This document shows, in pieces, positions 1 through 9,321 of a DNA stretch of 64,000 bases. This stretch comes from Terriglobia bacterium (lineage in GTDB: Bacteria > Acidobacteriota > Terriglobia > Versatilivoradales > Versatilivoraceae). The stretch lies in NCBI GenBank assembly GCA_951813285.1, contig OX638355.1, forward strand, positions 3,677,136 through 3,741,135. The letters run 5' to 3'. Every line of letters starts with the position of its first letter. The stretch's first letter is position 1. Made by a program: the position numbers and the translations under genes. A model generated the notes under the pieces. That model did not search any database and was not told the origin of the DNA. It saw only the letters and a list, made by a program, of their open reading frames with translations.

Positions 1-3000
1 CAATCCGCTTCATCACCTCGGCTCCGGTCTCCTGGCTCCACATGATCGGCATCAGGCCAACCACGTCGGTGGCAATGGTCATCAGGATCGGCCGCAATCG
101 TTGCGTGGAACCGTTGCCGATAGCTTGAAGCAAGCCGTTGCGATCTCGCTGCCGGGTATCTTTTTGAAATTGCCGATAGGCCACTCTCAAGTAGAGCAGC
201 AGGACCAGCGCCGTTTCCGCATAAAGCCCGGCCAGCGCGATGATCCCTACCCAGACGGCCACGCTCAGGTTGTAGTCCAGCAGGTATAGCAGCCAAATGG
301 CTCCGGTCAAGGCCAGGGGCGCCCCCAGCAGGACCATACCGGTTTCCACCAGGGAACGGGTGTTGACATAGATCATCACAAAGATGAGGACCAGTGTGAG
401 CGGAACGACCAGCATCAGTCGACGGCGAGCCCGCTGCATGGACTCGAACTGGCCGCTCCAGTCGATGGTGTAGCCCGGTGGAACCTGGATCCCCTGATCG
501 ACCCGCTGTCGCGCCTGGGCCACGTAGCCTCCGATGTCCACGTTCCGAATGTCCACGTAAACCCAGGCGTTGGGCTTGCCGTTCTCGCTCTTGATCCCTG
601 AAGGACCGCTCACATAACGGAATTTGCCCAGTTGGCCCAGTGGAACCGTCCGGCCGCTGGGCGCCGATACCAGGGTGGCGTTCAGGGCCGGCAGGTTGTG
701 CCGTAGTTCGCGGCTGTAGCGCAGATTCACCGGGTATCGTTCCAGGCCCTCTACCGTAGTGGTGATGTTCATTCCGCCGATGGCGGATTGAATAACCTCC
801 TGTACATCGCCTACCTGGAGTCCGTAGACCGCCAGGGCATTGCGGTCGATCTGGAAATCCAGGTAGTGGCCTCCCATCACCCGCTCGGCATAGACGCTCA
901 GTGTTCCCGGCACTTGACGGACGATCTGCTCGACCTCCTTGCCGAGGCGTTCCAACTCCCGCAGATCGGGACCGGAAATCTTGATTCCCACCGGCGTCTT
1001 GATACCCGTGGAGAGCATATCGATGCGGGTCTTGATCGGCATGGTCCAGGCATTGGTGAGCCCGGGCACCTGAATGGCCGCATCCATGGCTTCAATAAGC
1101 TTGTCCGGCGTCATGCCTTCTCTCCATTGGCTCTCGGGCTTGAGCATGATGGTGGTCTCGATCATGGAGAGAGGCGCCGGGTCGGTGGAGGTCTCGGCTC
1201 GGCCCACCTTGCCGAAAACCCGATCGACCTCGGGGAAGCTCTTGAGGATCCTGTCGGTCTGCTGCAAGACTTCGCGCGCCTTGGTGATGGAGATTCCGGG
1301 TAGCGTGGTGGGCATGTAAAGAAGATCGCCTTCCCAGAGGGCGGGCATGAATTCGGAGCCCAACTGAGAGAAGGGCAGCAGGCTGACCGCCATTAGCAGC
1401 AACGCCAACACCAACACCAGCCACTTGAAACGGAAGGCGAAGCCGAGCAGCGGGCGATAAAGCGCAATCGACCAGCGCTGGAGGAGGTTCTTCTTCTCGG
1501 GCCTGAGCCTGCCGCCGATGCAATAGCCCACCAGCACCGGGACCAGGGTCACGGTGAGAAGCGCCGCCGCGGCCATGGCATAGGTCTTGGTAAAGGCCAG
1601 GGGCTTGAAAAGGCGCCCTTCCTGCTCCTCCAGGGCAAAGACGGGCAGGAAGGAAACGGTGATGATCAACAGCGAGAAAAACAGAGACGGCCCCACTTCC
1701 TTGCAGGCATCGCCGACAATCCGCCAGTGAGGATCCTTTCCGGCCCGTTCCTGCAACCGCCGGTGAACGGCGTCGGCCAGCACGATCCCCGAATCGACCA
1801 TGGTTCCGATAGCGACGGCGATGCCACCCAGGGACATGATGTTGACCGTCAGACCATGAAAGTTGAGGACAATGAAGGCCATCAGGATTCCCACCGGCAG
1901 GGTGGCAACGATCACCAGAGCGCTGCGGACATGGGCAAGAAAGAGCAGCGTCACAATCCCTACGATCATCAACTGCCGGGAGAGGCTCCGGGCCAATCCG
2001 GAAACGGACCTTTCGATCAAGGCCGAACGGTCGTAGGCCACCTCAATCCGGACGCCTTCGGGAAGTCCCGGCCTTACCTGTTCGAGCTTGGCTTTGACAT
2101 CCTGAACCACCTGGTATGCGTCCGCGCCGTATCGGACCACCACGATGCCGCCCACGGTTTCGCCCTCGCCGTTCCAGTCGGCCAACCCCCGGCGCATTTC
2201 AGGTCCCATCGACACCCTGGCCAGGTCCCCCAGCAGGATGGGGACTCCATTGCCGCCTACCCCCAGCACGATTTTGCGGATATCCTCCAGGGATTGGATA
2301 TACCCCCGACCTCGTATCATGAACTCCCGTTCGGCGACTTCCAGCAATCGTCCACCGACGTCACTGTTGCTGCGTTGAACGGCGCGGCGAATCTCGGAAA
2401 TGGGAATGTTGTAGGCTCGAAGCTTGCTGGGATCGACCGTGATTTGATATTGCCGAACGAAACCGCCCACGCTGGCAACCTCCGATACCCCCTGGACCGC
2501 TGTAAGCTCGTACTTCAGATACCAGTCCTGGATGGAGCGGAGTTGACTGAGATCATGGCGGTCCGATTGCAGAACGTACATGAATGCCCACCCGACACCG
2601 GTCGCGTCGGGACCAAGAGTCGGCGTGACGCCGGCGGGAAGCTGCTTGGAAGCGGCGTTGAGATATTCCAGGACCCGGCTGCGCGCCCAATAGATGTCGG
2701 TGCCGTCTTCGAAGAGGACGTAGACAAAGGAATAGCCGAAGAAGGAGTAACCCCGAACCACTTTGGTAAAGGGAACCGACAGCATTCGGGTGGTCAGGGG
2801 ATAGGTGACCTGATCCTCCACGATTTGAGGCGCTTGTCCCGGGTATTCCGTGTAAACGATGACTTGAACGTCGGAGAGGTCAGGAATGGCGTCCACAGGC
2901 ACCTGCTGAACCGCGTAGACGCCTGCCAGCGAGAGGAAAGCCGCTCCCAGCAATACCAGTATTTTGTTACGGATGGACCAGTCGATGATAGTCGTCAGCA

Positions 3001-3001
3001 T
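1..3001 (-). CDS. cusA: Heavy-metal RND efflux pump, inner-membrane subunit (CusA/CzcA family), 3' end cut by window
   Basis: Proton-driven inner-membrane pump of a tripartite metal efflux complex. The minus-strand frame stays open from the ATG at 2999-3001 to base 1, giving about 1000 residues of a family usually 1030-1070 long, so only the C-terminus is missing. The N-terminus (MLTTIIDWSIRNK) and the DAIPDLSDVQV segment are typical of the heavy-metal RND branch, as is the TM4 segment GGIAVAIGTMVDSGIVLAD with its intramembrane acidic residues. A GGAGGGAG ribosome site precedes the ATG. The gene lies 18 bp after cusB and completes a C-B-A operon. The metal cannot be read from sequence; Cu/Ag is favoured only by the metal-binding motifs of the neighbouring CusB. 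A long plus-strand frame over 1727-3649 is an antisense shadow. Confidence 0.95.
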   Translation of the reverse strand, partial: MLTTIIDWSIRNKILVLLGAAFLSLAGVYAVQQVPVDAIPDLSDVQVIVYTEYPGQAPQIVEDQVTYPLTTRMLSVPFTKVVRGYSFFGYSFVYVLFEDGTDIYWARSRVLEYLNAASKQLPAGVTPTLGPDATGVGWAFMYVLQSDRHDLSQLRSIQDWYLKYELTAVQGVSEVASVGGFVRQYQITVDPSKLRAYNIPISEIRRAVQRSNSDVGGRLLEVAEREFMIRGRGYIQSLEDIRKIVLGVGGNGVPILLGDLARVSMGPEMRRGLADWNGEGETVGGIVVVRYGADAYQVVQDVKAKLEQVRPGLPEGVRIEVAYDRSALIERSVSGLARSLSRQLMIVGIVTLLFLAHVRSALVIVATLPVGILMAFIVLNFHGLTVNIMSLGGIAVAIGTMVDSGIVLADAVHRRLQERAGKDPHWRIVGDACKEVGPSLFFSLLIITVSFLPVFALEEQEGRLFKPLAFTKTYAMAAAALLTVTLVPVLVGYCIGGRLRPEKKNLLQRWSIALYRPLLGFAFRFKWLVLVLALLLMAVSLLPFSQLGSEFMPALWEGDLLYMPTTLPGISITKAREVLQQTDRILKSFPEVDRVFGKVGRAETSTDPAPLSMIETTIMLKPESQWREGMTPDKLIEAMDAAIQVPGLTNAWTMPIKTRIDMLSTGIKTPVGIKISGPDLRELERLGKEVEQIVRQVPGTLSVYAERVMGGHYLDFQIDRNALAVYGLQVGDVQEVIQSAIGGMNITTTVEGLERYPVNLRYSRELRHNLPALNATLVSAPSGRTVPLGQLGKFRYVSGPSGIKSENGKPNAWVYVDIRNVDIGGYVAQARQRVDQGIQVPPGYTIDWSGQFESMQRARRRLMLVVPLTLVLIFVMIYVNTRSLVETGMVLLGAPLALTGAIWLLYLLDYNLSVAVWVGIIALAGLYAETALVLLLYLRVAYRQFQKDTRQRDRNGLLQAIGNGSTQRLRPILMTIATDVVGLMPIMWSQETGAEVMKRI

Positions 3002-3019
3002 GGTCACTCCCTCCTACCC

Positions 3020-4501
3020 CTAATGGTTCTCCGGAACCTCCGGTTGCCATTCCTCTCCCGAAACTCGAGCTCGTGCCGCGATTTTGTTGATGGCTTCTCT
3101 CAGGTTGCTTTCCGAATCGATCAGGAATTGGGAAGAGGTAACCACGTGCTCACCGTCTTTCAACCCCGTACGGATTTCTTGAAAACCACCGCCCGTGACT
3201 CCCAGCTCGACTTCTCTGGGTTCAAAGAGATTCAGTTCCTTCTGAACGATGACCACACTTCTTTCTCCGGTATGGAGCACCGCCTCCTCGGGCACCTTGA
3301 GCGCATTCGCCGGGCCGGGAATTTCAAGCTCCACCTCGGCGACCATTTCCGGGTGCAGGCGCCCGTCCTTATTGGAAATTTCAACCTGAACCCCCAGAGT
3401 TCGAGTTCGAGGGTCGAGTTCGGGGTTGAGAGACACGACGGTGCCTCGCCACCTCCGCTCGGGAAAGGCGTCCAGGCTGATGCGCACCTTTTTCCCGATT
3501 CGCAGGTGCCGCATTTCATGTTGAAAGATTTCAACCTGCGCCCAAACAGTGGAGGGGTCGGCGACCCTGTAGAGGTTCGTCCCAGGGGAGACCCTCATGC
3601 CCTCGAGTGTTTCGCTGGCCTGATCGACCACCACGCCCGAGACCGGTGAGGCGACCTTCAGTCGCCTGAATGCCTTGCCCTGGGTCTTGAGATTTTCGAT
3701 CTGATCTTCGGTGACATCCCAGAACAGCAGTCTCTGCCGGGCAGCATCCACCAGGGCCCGAGCCCGTTGGACGGCCTTCGGATCGGCCTGTCCGCGGAGC
3801 CGTTCCAGAAATTGGAGTGCCGCCAGATACTCCTGCTGGGTGGTGAGCAGTTGCGGGCTGAATATTTCGAACAGCAGGTCTCCCTTTCGCACCGCCTGGC
3901 CGAGGTAATTGACGTGAGCCGCTTCAATCCAACCCTCGAACTTGGTGTTGATCGACACCATGGTCCTGGGGTTGTAATGAAGCGTGGCGATGGTCCGGAT
4001 CAGCCGGGGGATGCGCCCTCTTTCAACCCGGGCGGATCGAATGGAGAAGCTTTGCAGGAAATTGGGGTCCACCCGTATGCCGGACTGCTCCTCGACCGGT
4101 TCCTCATAAACGGGAATCAGGTCCATTCCCATGGGTGACTTGCCCGGCTTGTCGGCAATATAGTCAGGATCCATGGGCGCTCGCCAATGCAGAATCCTGC
4201 GTTCGTCCGGGGATGACTCCGCTTCAGCCTCGGCATCCCTTACAGGAACCAGATCCATGTGACAGATGGGACAGCTGCCGGGCTCCTTTTGGATCACCTG
4301 GGGATGCATTCCACAGGTCCAGAGCTGAAGTTGCGCCAACTGCCGCCCGAGATCCGATGCGGGACCGGAAGAGCGCACACGGTCCAACCAGCTGGCCAGC
4401 CGCTCCCAATCCGGCAGGTTCCCCTCGATCAGCAGCGGCAGCGCCAAACCCGATAGAAAAGCCAGCAAGAGGCCTGCAATCCAACCGCCGTGGGATTTCA
4501 T
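3020..4501 (-). CDS. cusB: Heavy-metal efflux periplasmic adaptor (CusB family) with N-terminal metal-binding motifs
   Basis: Membrane-fusion protein of 493 residues linking CusA to the outer-membrane channel. One N-terminal membrane segment (about residues 8-25) is followed by a heavy-metal-binding domain, WTCGMHPQV then GSCPICHMDL (about 61-86), and a degenerate second copy (HWRAPMDPDY then SPMGMDLIPVYEE). These His/Met/Cys motifs are typical of Cu/Ag-type CusB proteins. The barrel-sandwich and beta-barrel domains follow (for example GWIEAAHVNYLGQAVRKGDLL and VSPGTNLYRVADPSTVWAQVEI, each only partly conserved). The ATG overlaps the cusC stop as ATGA at 4498-4501, indicating translational coupling. 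A full-length, intact-looking member. Confidence 0.95.
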   Translation of the reverse strand: MKSHGGWIAGLLLAFLSGLALPLLIEGNLPDWERLASWLDRVRSSGPASDLGRQLAQLQLWTCGMHPQVIQKEPGSCPICHMDLVPVRDAEAEAESSPDERRILHWRAPMDPDYIADKPGKSPMGMDLIPVYEEPVEEQSGIRVDPNFLQSFSIRSARVERGRIPRLIRTIATLHYNPRTMVSINTKFEGWIEAAHVNYLGQAVRKGDLLFEIFSPQLLTTQQEYLAALQFLERLRGQADPKAVQRARALVDAARQRLLFWDVTEDQIENLKTQGKAFRRLKVASPVSGVVVDQASETLEGMRVSPGTNLYRVADPSTVWAQVEIFQHEMRHLRIGKKVRISLDAFPERRWRGTVVSLNPELDPRTRTLGVQVEISNKDGRLHPEMVAEVELEIPGPANALKVPEEAVLHTGERSVVIVQKELNLFEPREVELGVTGGGFQEIRTGLKDGEHVVTSSQFLIDSESNLREAINKIAARARVSGEEWQPEVPENH

Positions 4502-5835
4502 GATTTCACCTCCCGGTAGGGAACGCCGACAGCCCGTTCCAGTTCAGCCAAGGATTTCATGGTGTCGCTGATCAATTTGGCCAGTCCCATCCGCACTTGA
4601 AAAAGACTGCGCTCGCTGTCCAGCAGATCCAGCACTCCCAGCCTGCCGGTGGCGTAGGCTTCTTCGGTGGAATGAAGGACCTGTTCGGACTGGGGAAGCA
4701 ACGTCCGCTGGAACAATTCGATCTGGTCCCGCAGCGTTTGAATCCGAAAGGCCACGGTCCGGATGGAGACCTCTACCTGTCGGCTCAGGCTGCGGTAGGC
4801 TCGCCGGGAGGATATGGTGCTTTCGGTAGCTTCCAGAACCGCTGCATCATGGCGCCGGCGACGGATGGGCAGTTTGATTCCGAGTGTAAGCCCGTAGATG
4901 TTCTTCCCGTTCTGGTCCGGGGGGTTCAACCTTCCCAAGGGATCGGAACGCCCGGCCACATTGACGAAGCTGGCTCCCAACGAAAGGTCGGGACGGTAGC
5001 CCTTTCGGGCCAGCTCGATCCGCCTTTTTCCCGCCTCGATCCGGTGACGCGCCGCCTGAATCTCGGGCCGGCGAAGCTGTCCCATCTGCAGCATTTTCTC
5101 GACAGCGATCGAGTGAGTAGGAGGAGACGGCAGGGAAACGGCAGACACGGGCGTGGCGGCCGGCCGGTCCAGCAAACCGTTCAAGTGGGCCTCCGCATCC
5201 ACCCGCCGGGTTCGCAGGAGCTGCAATCGGTGTTGAGATCGAGTGATTTGTGCCTGCAACTTGACCACTGCCTGCAGGGAGCCGGCGCCCTGGGCATAGC
5301 GGGCCTGGGCCAGGGTCTCGTAGTGCTCGAGGATGGATGCCTCCTCTTGAGCGATCTCGAGGGCACGATCCAGGTAGGCCAGGCTGTAATAGGCGTCCTT
5401 GAGCTGACGGATGAGTTCGGCCTCGCGGGCGCGATGCTGCTCCCGCAGAACCATGGATTGCTGCGCCGACACCTGGGCCCGATCCTTCAGCTTGCCGAAC
5501 CAGGGAAGGGCCTGCGACAGAGACATCATGGTGGTTTGCGGACCCACCCTGGTTTCCGGGCGGCGGGCATACTGGGTGATGGCCAGCACCGGATCGGGCA
5601 GTTGGCCGACCTGGGGAAGTCGATGCAGCGATGCCCGGTAATCCGCCAGACTCTGCTGGAGCAGGGGACTGCGCTCCAGCGCCCGCTCGATCAATGCCTT
5701 CAGGCGAGGGTCATCGTAGTGCGAATAGAGATCCGAAGCGCTTGAGGATGCCGATCCATACAGGATCAGTATCCCGCCAAGCATTGCCTGGAACAGGGCG
5801 CCCGAACCTCGCCTTCCATTGGGGTGTGGCTTCAT
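4498..5835 (-). CDS. cusC: Outer-membrane efflux channel (TolC/CusC family)
   Basis: TolC-type outer-membrane channel for the Cus-like pump, about 445 residues. The start at 5833-5835 (MKPHPNGRRG) is preferred because a GAGGGAG site lies just upstream; a start 23 codons earlier gives an N-terminus without a signal. A hydrophobic signal segment (ALFQAMLGGILILYG) is followed by two repeats of the outer-membrane efflux protein fold with long helices, for example ALIERALERSPLLQQS, SLSQALPWFGKLKDRA and YRPDLSLGASFVN. It is the first of three overlapping or close genes of a metal-export operon (C-B-A). Confidence 0.92.
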   Translation of the reverse strand: MKPHPNGRRGSGALFQAMLGGILILYGSASSSASDLYSHYDDPRLKALIERALERSPLLQQSLADYRASLHRLPQVGQLPDPVLAITQYARRPETRVGPQTTMMSLSQALPWFGKLKDRAQVSAQQSMVLREQHRAREAELIRQLKDAYYSLAYLDRALEIAQEEASILEHYETLAQARYAQGAGSLQAVVKLQAQITRSQHRLQLLRTRRVDAEAHLNGLLDRPAATPVSAVSLPSPPTHSIAVEKMLQMGQLRRPEIQAARHRIEAGKRRIELARKGYRPDLSLGASFVNVAGRSDPLGRLNPPDQNGKNIYGLTLGIKLPIRRRRHDAAVLEATESTISSRRAYRSLSRQVEVSIRTVAFRIQTLRDQIELFQRTLLPQSEQVLHSTEEAYATGRLGVLDLLDSERSLFQVRMGLAKLISDTMKSLAELERAVGVPYREVKS

Positions 5836-5977
5836 ATCTCCCTCATTCCATTGGAGGGTCGACGCCGGGGACATGGACGGCGTTGGTGGAACGCGGCCAG
5901 GCATCCGAACGGGGTCGGACGCGATGCGGCGCCTGCACCCTCATCGGGTGGGAAAGGTCGACGGAATGGAAAAGGGT

Positions 5978-6409
5978 CTAGATACGGAGGACCGGAGAGT
6001 GGAGGTCGGGAGGGGACGGATCCTGCAGCGATTGGGTGGGGGGAACGTCAGCGGAGCTGGAAGCGAGCGAAGAGTGCAGCCTGCCCGACGCGTGGGCGGA
6101 ACAGAGCAGGAACTGCCTGAAAGCTTCCTTGGGCAGTCGGTCCGGCGTGAGGAACAGGCTCTCGGCGCCGTGGGAAGGGCTTTCGCAGCAGCGAGCGCGA
6201 TCCAGTTCGAGCGGCGTCGCGGTTTTTGCCGGTGAACAGTGTCCGGCTTCGACTCCGGCATTCGGCGCGTTGTTTGCCTGCAGGGATTGGTGGCAACAAC
6301 CGGATTGACGGCCTTGCGGGCACAGCCATTCCGCACAGAGCCGCGCCAAGCCTTCCGTCTGGCCCACTGTAAACAGGAAGAGCAACAAATAGGGAATCGC
6401 TCGTTTCAT
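5978..6409 (-). CDS. Small secreted Cys-rich protein upstream of the metal-efflux operon
   Basis: Unrecognised protein of about 143 residues. A signal peptide is clear (MKRAIPYLLLFLFTVGQTEG). The mature part has seven cysteines, including two CC pairs, and several histidines (CAEWLCPQGRQSGCCHQS, HCSPAK, ARCCESPSHG). The ATG at 6407-6409 is chosen because GAGG lies nine bases ahead; a GTG two codons earlier is possible. It lies 142 bp ahead of cusC on the same strand, so co-transcription with the efflux genes is likely. A periplasmic metal-binding or sensing role is inferred from composition and context only. Confidence 0.6.
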   Translation of the reverse strand: MKRAIPYLLLFLFTVGQTEGLARLCAEWLCPQGRQSGCCHQSLQANNAPNAGVEAGHCSPAKTATPLELDRARCCESPSHGAESLFLTPDRLPKEAFRQFLLCSAHASGRLHSSLASSSADVPPTQSLQDPSPPDLHSPVLRI

Positions 6410-6507
6410 GCTCACTTACCTCAAGGCCATCCTAGCAGTCTGACTCTACTTTTGCAAACCCGAGCAGCCCGAAGTGAGTCGACAATCAACGGCACCGGCG
6501 CCGCGCG

Positions 6508-6516
6508 TGGCATAAT
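6508..6516 (+). promoter_or_regulatory. Possible extended -10 promoter for the methyltransferase gene
   Basis: TGGCATAAT matches an extended -10 (TG-N-TATAAT-like) about 70 bp ahead of the methyltransferase start. No convincing -35 box is seen, so this is weak. Confidence 0.3.
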
Positions 6517-6587
6517 GGGCAGCCAGTCCGGATTGCAGAGCCGGAGCGGTGAATGGCAATCCAGCGAAATTCAGGAAGGGGAGATCG

Positions 6588-7505
6588 ATGAGTCTTGGGA
6601 AGTCCGCCAGGCTGCAGCAGAGCAGCAGAGCCTCGACCGCCGAACTCACCGCGGCCGTACGGGCTAGTCACCAGAGGAATCCGGTGCGGCTGTTCGAGGA
6701 TCCCTTTGCCAGGTATCTGTGCGGATGGTTCTGGCGCCTGGTGATCTGTTTGCGTCCCCTGTCATGGATTCTGATCAAGGGCGTGTTGAGAGCGATTGAA
6801 CCCGTGACCCTATGCGTGCTGTTGCGGGCGCGATATGCCGAAGAGGCTTTGGAATCAGCCGTCGAGAAGGGTATCGACCAATATGTCATCATCGGAGCCG
6901 GGATGGATTCCTTCGCCTTTCGCAGGCCCGATCTCATGAGTCGGATCGATGTCTTCGAGATCGACCATCCCATCACCCAGGCTCAGAAGCTGGACCGCAT
7001 CCGCCAGGCCGGCTGGTCCATTGCACCTCGCCTGCATTTCGTCCAGGCCGATCTCAGCAAGACTTCCGCGGTTGAGGCCCTGGAAGGCTCCGGCTTCCAA
7101 CGATCCCGGCCGACCTTCCTGACCCTGATGGGAGTTGCTTACTACCTCACCGCCGAAGATCTGGGCGAGACGGCCGATTCCATTTCCCGGAACCTGCCCG
7201 AGGGCACCCTCCTGGTGCTCGACTACCTGTTGGACGAAGCCTCCGCCAGACCCGAACACCTGCTCATGAAGGAGAAAATGAAATCCTTTGTAGCCAAACG
7301 GGGAGAGCCCATGGTCAGCCAGTACTCCTTGGGGGCGATGAACGCACTGATGGCCGCTCATGGCTTCGAAGCGGTAGAGAACCTCACGCTTCCCCAATTG
7401 GAGCAGCGCTACCGATCCCCTCAGGGTGAATGGCCCCTGGAAATCCCCAGCATCTTCGGGGTTGGGACCTTCCGGGTCGCCGCTCGGTCCCCCGAGACTG
7501 CTTGA
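6588..7505 (+). CDS. Class I SAM-dependent methyltransferase, leucine carboxyl methyltransferase (TIGR00027-like) family
   Basis: Protein of 305 residues, probably an O-methyltransferase of the LCM/TIGR00027 family. Typical motifs are DPFARYLCG near the N-terminus, RYAEEALESAVEKGIDQYVIIGAGMDSFAFRR (shown here only as a region, about residues 84-115) holding the glycine-rich SAM loop, and FEIDHP two strands later. The ATG at 6588 has GGGGAG six bases upstream; a start 13 codons earlier is less likely. The natural substrate is unknown for most of this family. The gene ends 14 bp from the convergent ribF. Confidence 0.88.
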   Translation: MSLGKSARLQQSSRASTAELTAAVRASHQRNPVRLFEDPFARYLCGWFWRLVICLRPLSWILIKGVLRAIEPVTLCVLLRARYAEEALESAVEKGIDQYVIIGAGMDSFAFRRPDLMSRIDVFEIDHPITQAQKLDRIRQAGWSIAPRLHFVQADLSKTSAVEALEGSGFQRSRPTFLTLMGVAYYLTAEDLGETADSISRNLPEGTLLVLDYLLDEASARPEHLLMKEKMKSFVAKRGEPMVSQYSLGAMNALMAAHGFEAVENLTLPQLEQRYRSPQGEWPLEIPSIFGVGTFRVAARSPETA

Positions 7506-7519
7506 CCGCCGAACCGCGA

Positions 7520-8476
7520 TCAGCCGGCCGTCGCCAGCGGTCGGCCCAGCCGCCGGAAAAGACGAAAGAATCGGCGGGCGCGCCGGCAGTCCCGGGCGAT
7601 CTGACCTCTCAACTCCTGCAGCGACTCGAACTTTTCCTCATCTCTCAAGCGGTGAAGGAAGGCCAGGCCGAGATGGGCTGGTGGGCTCTCCAGGCTGGCG
7701 TCGATCAGGTGGGTCTCCACGGTCAGATCGTTACCGGCGACCGTGGGCCGCCAACCGACATTGGTGACCGAGGGATGGAGCTTGCCACCAAGGGTGGCCT
7801 GGGTGACGTACACCCCGGGTCTTGGGATCAGCTCGTCCCCCGGGCGAAGGTTCAAGGTGGGGAACAGGGATTCTCTTCCGAGGCCGCGCCCGGAAACGAC
7901 CTCTCCCCTCAAGCTGAAGAACCGCCCGAGCAGGCGATTGGCGCTGCTGATTCGCCCGGCCTGGAGCATTTCGCGTATCCGGGTACTGCTCACCCGGGAT
8001 CCCCGCACAACCACCTGTGGGCAGATGTGGACCTGGAAATCGAGCTCCCGGCTGAGCTTTCGTAACAATGCGACATCGCCGGTGCGGCGATGCCCGAACT
8101 CGAAGTCGCTCCCGACGAAAACCTCCCGCGCCCGAAATACTCCGACGACAATCTCTCGCACGAACTCCTCGCCGGTCATTCGGGACAGAGCCCGGTCGAA
8201 GTCCAGGATGGCAAGCGCCTCCAGCCGGCTGAGGCCCAGCAGGCGCATTTTTTCCTCCAGAGGAGTGATGGCTCGCGGGGCTTTCTCAGGCATCAGCAAC
8301 TGCAGGGGGTGGGGCCGAAAGCTGATCAGGACCGACCGGGTTCCCGAGGTGCCGGAAGCATCGACCAAGGCATCCAGGATCCGCTGATGGCCCAGGTGAA
8401 AGCCATCGAAATTGCCGATGGTCAGCGAGCTTCGGCGGTCTGCCCGATAGGATCTGTAGCCGTAGGTAATCTCCAT
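7520..8476 (-). CDS. ribF: Bifunctional riboflavin kinase / FAD synthetase
   Basis: RibF, 318 residues, makes FMN from riboflavin and then FAD. The N-terminal FAD synthetase (nucleotidyltransferase) domain has LTIGNFDGFHLGHQRIL with the HxGH-type motif, SFRPHPLQLL, and GSDFEFGHRRTGD, ending with VSSTRIREMLQ. The riboflavin kinase domain starts at about residue 185, with GRGLGRESLFPTLNLRPGDELIPR containing the PTxN motif, then VTNVGWRPTV and ETHLID. No FMN riboswitch was seen upstream. No strong ribosome site marks the start. Confidence 0.95.
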   Translation of the reverse strand: MEITYGYRSYRADRRSSLTIGNFDGFHLGHQRILDALVDASGTSGTRSVLISFRPHPLQLLMPEKAPRAITPLEEKMRLLGLSRLEALAILDFDRALSRMTGEEFVREIVVGVFRAREVFVGSDFEFGHRRTGDVALLRKLSRELDFQVHICPQVVVRGSRVSSTRIREMLQAGRISSANRLLGRFFSLRGEVVSGRGLGRESLFPTLNLRPGDELIPRPGVYVTQATLGGKLHPSVTNVGWRPTVAGNDLTVETHLIDASLESPPAHLGLAFLHRLRDEEKFESLQELRGQIARDCRRARRFFRLFRRLGRPLATAG

Positions 8477-8550
8477 GAAGTCAACGAAGGCGGCAAAGAA
8501 GAAGGAAGGAACTGTGCCGACGGGGCGCCGCTAAAGTCTTCCGGAACATA

Positions 8551-9321
8551 TCAGCCGGCCTCGACCGGATTGCTCAACACCCCGATGCCCTCGATTTCAA
8601 CTTCGACGACATCGCCCGGGGTGAGCCAGTCGGTAGCTCCCGGGGTGCCCGTGAAGATCAGGTCTCCCGGGCTCAGGGTGAGATAACGGCTGATGTAGCT
8701 GACCACGGTGGCGCAGTCGAAAATGAGATCGGCCGTGGTTTGTTGCTGAACCACCTGGCCGTTGAGACGGGTCTGCAGTTGCAGATTTCGGTGATCCAGC
8801 CCCTGAACCATTACCGGTCCAACGGGACCGAAGGTATCGCACCCCTTGGCGCGCCACCACTGCAGGTCCTGGTCGGGACCCCGCTGCCATCCTCGCGCAC
8901 TGACATCGTTGCCGCAGGTCAGAGCGAAGATGGACGATTCGGCCTGCTCGAGTGAGGCGTTTCGAGCGGTTCGTCCAATCACCACAACCAGCTCGCCTTC
9001 AAGGTGGACTTCGTTAGCCTCGGCCGGAACAACGATGGGAGAGTGTGGATTTTGCAGAGAATTGAAGGGTTTGTAGAAGATTTCCGGGCGCGAGGGTGCC
9101 GGTCTTCCCTTGAGATGGCTCCGGTAGTTTCGGCCCACGGCCAGGATCTGGCGCGGTTCACAGGGAACCAGGGTGCGGACTTCGGAGAGGCGGTGAATGG
9201 TCCCGGTGGTCTGCCGGTTCTGGAGCGGGTTGCCTTCCAGTTGGTGGAGACGCTCTCCTTCCAGAATTCCATAGTGGACCGCGGAATCGATCCGATAGCG
9301 CATGAAGACGGTTGTGGACAT
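8551..9321 (-). CDS. Fumarylacetoacetate hydrolase (FAH) family enzyme
   Basis: FAH-fold enzyme of 256 residues; family members are hydrolases, decarboxylases, isomerases or hydratases acting on 2-oxo acids with Mg2+. The fold is marked by ILAVGRNYRSH, the acidic metal-binding strand VHLEGELVVVIGR, CGNDVSARGWQ, CDTFGPVGPV and DLIFTGTPGATDWLTPGD. The ATG overlaps the upstream aldolase stop by one base (TAATG); an ATG six codons later (MRYRID) is an alternative start. Coupling to an HpaI-type aldolase gene suggests both act in one 2-oxo-acid or aromatic-acid-like breakdown route; the substrate cannot be named. Confidence 0.88.
   Translation of the reverse strand: MSTTVFMRYRIDSAVHYGILEGERLHQLEGNPLQNRQTTGTIHRLSEVRTLVPCEPRQILAVGRNYRSHLKGRPAPSRPEIFYKPFNSLQNPHSPIVVPAEANEVHLEGELVVVIGRTARNASLEQAESSIFALTCGNDVSARGWQRGPDQDLQWWRAKGCDTFGPVGPVMVQGLDHRNLQLQTRLNGQVVQQQTTADLIFDCATVVSYISRYLTLSPGDLIFTGTPGATDWLTPGDVVEVEIEGIGVLSNPVEAG

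Noticed and set aside
1727-3649. 640-codon plus-strand open frame
   Set aside because: Antisense to cusA and the cusB 3' end; it has no protein-like composition and the minus-strand products are clear family members.
4597-5745. 382-codon plus-strand open frame
   Set aside because: Antisense to the TolC-family gene, which is well supported.
7520-8550. FMN riboswitch ahead of ribF
   Set aside because: No RFN-element conserved blocks were seen upstream of the start.
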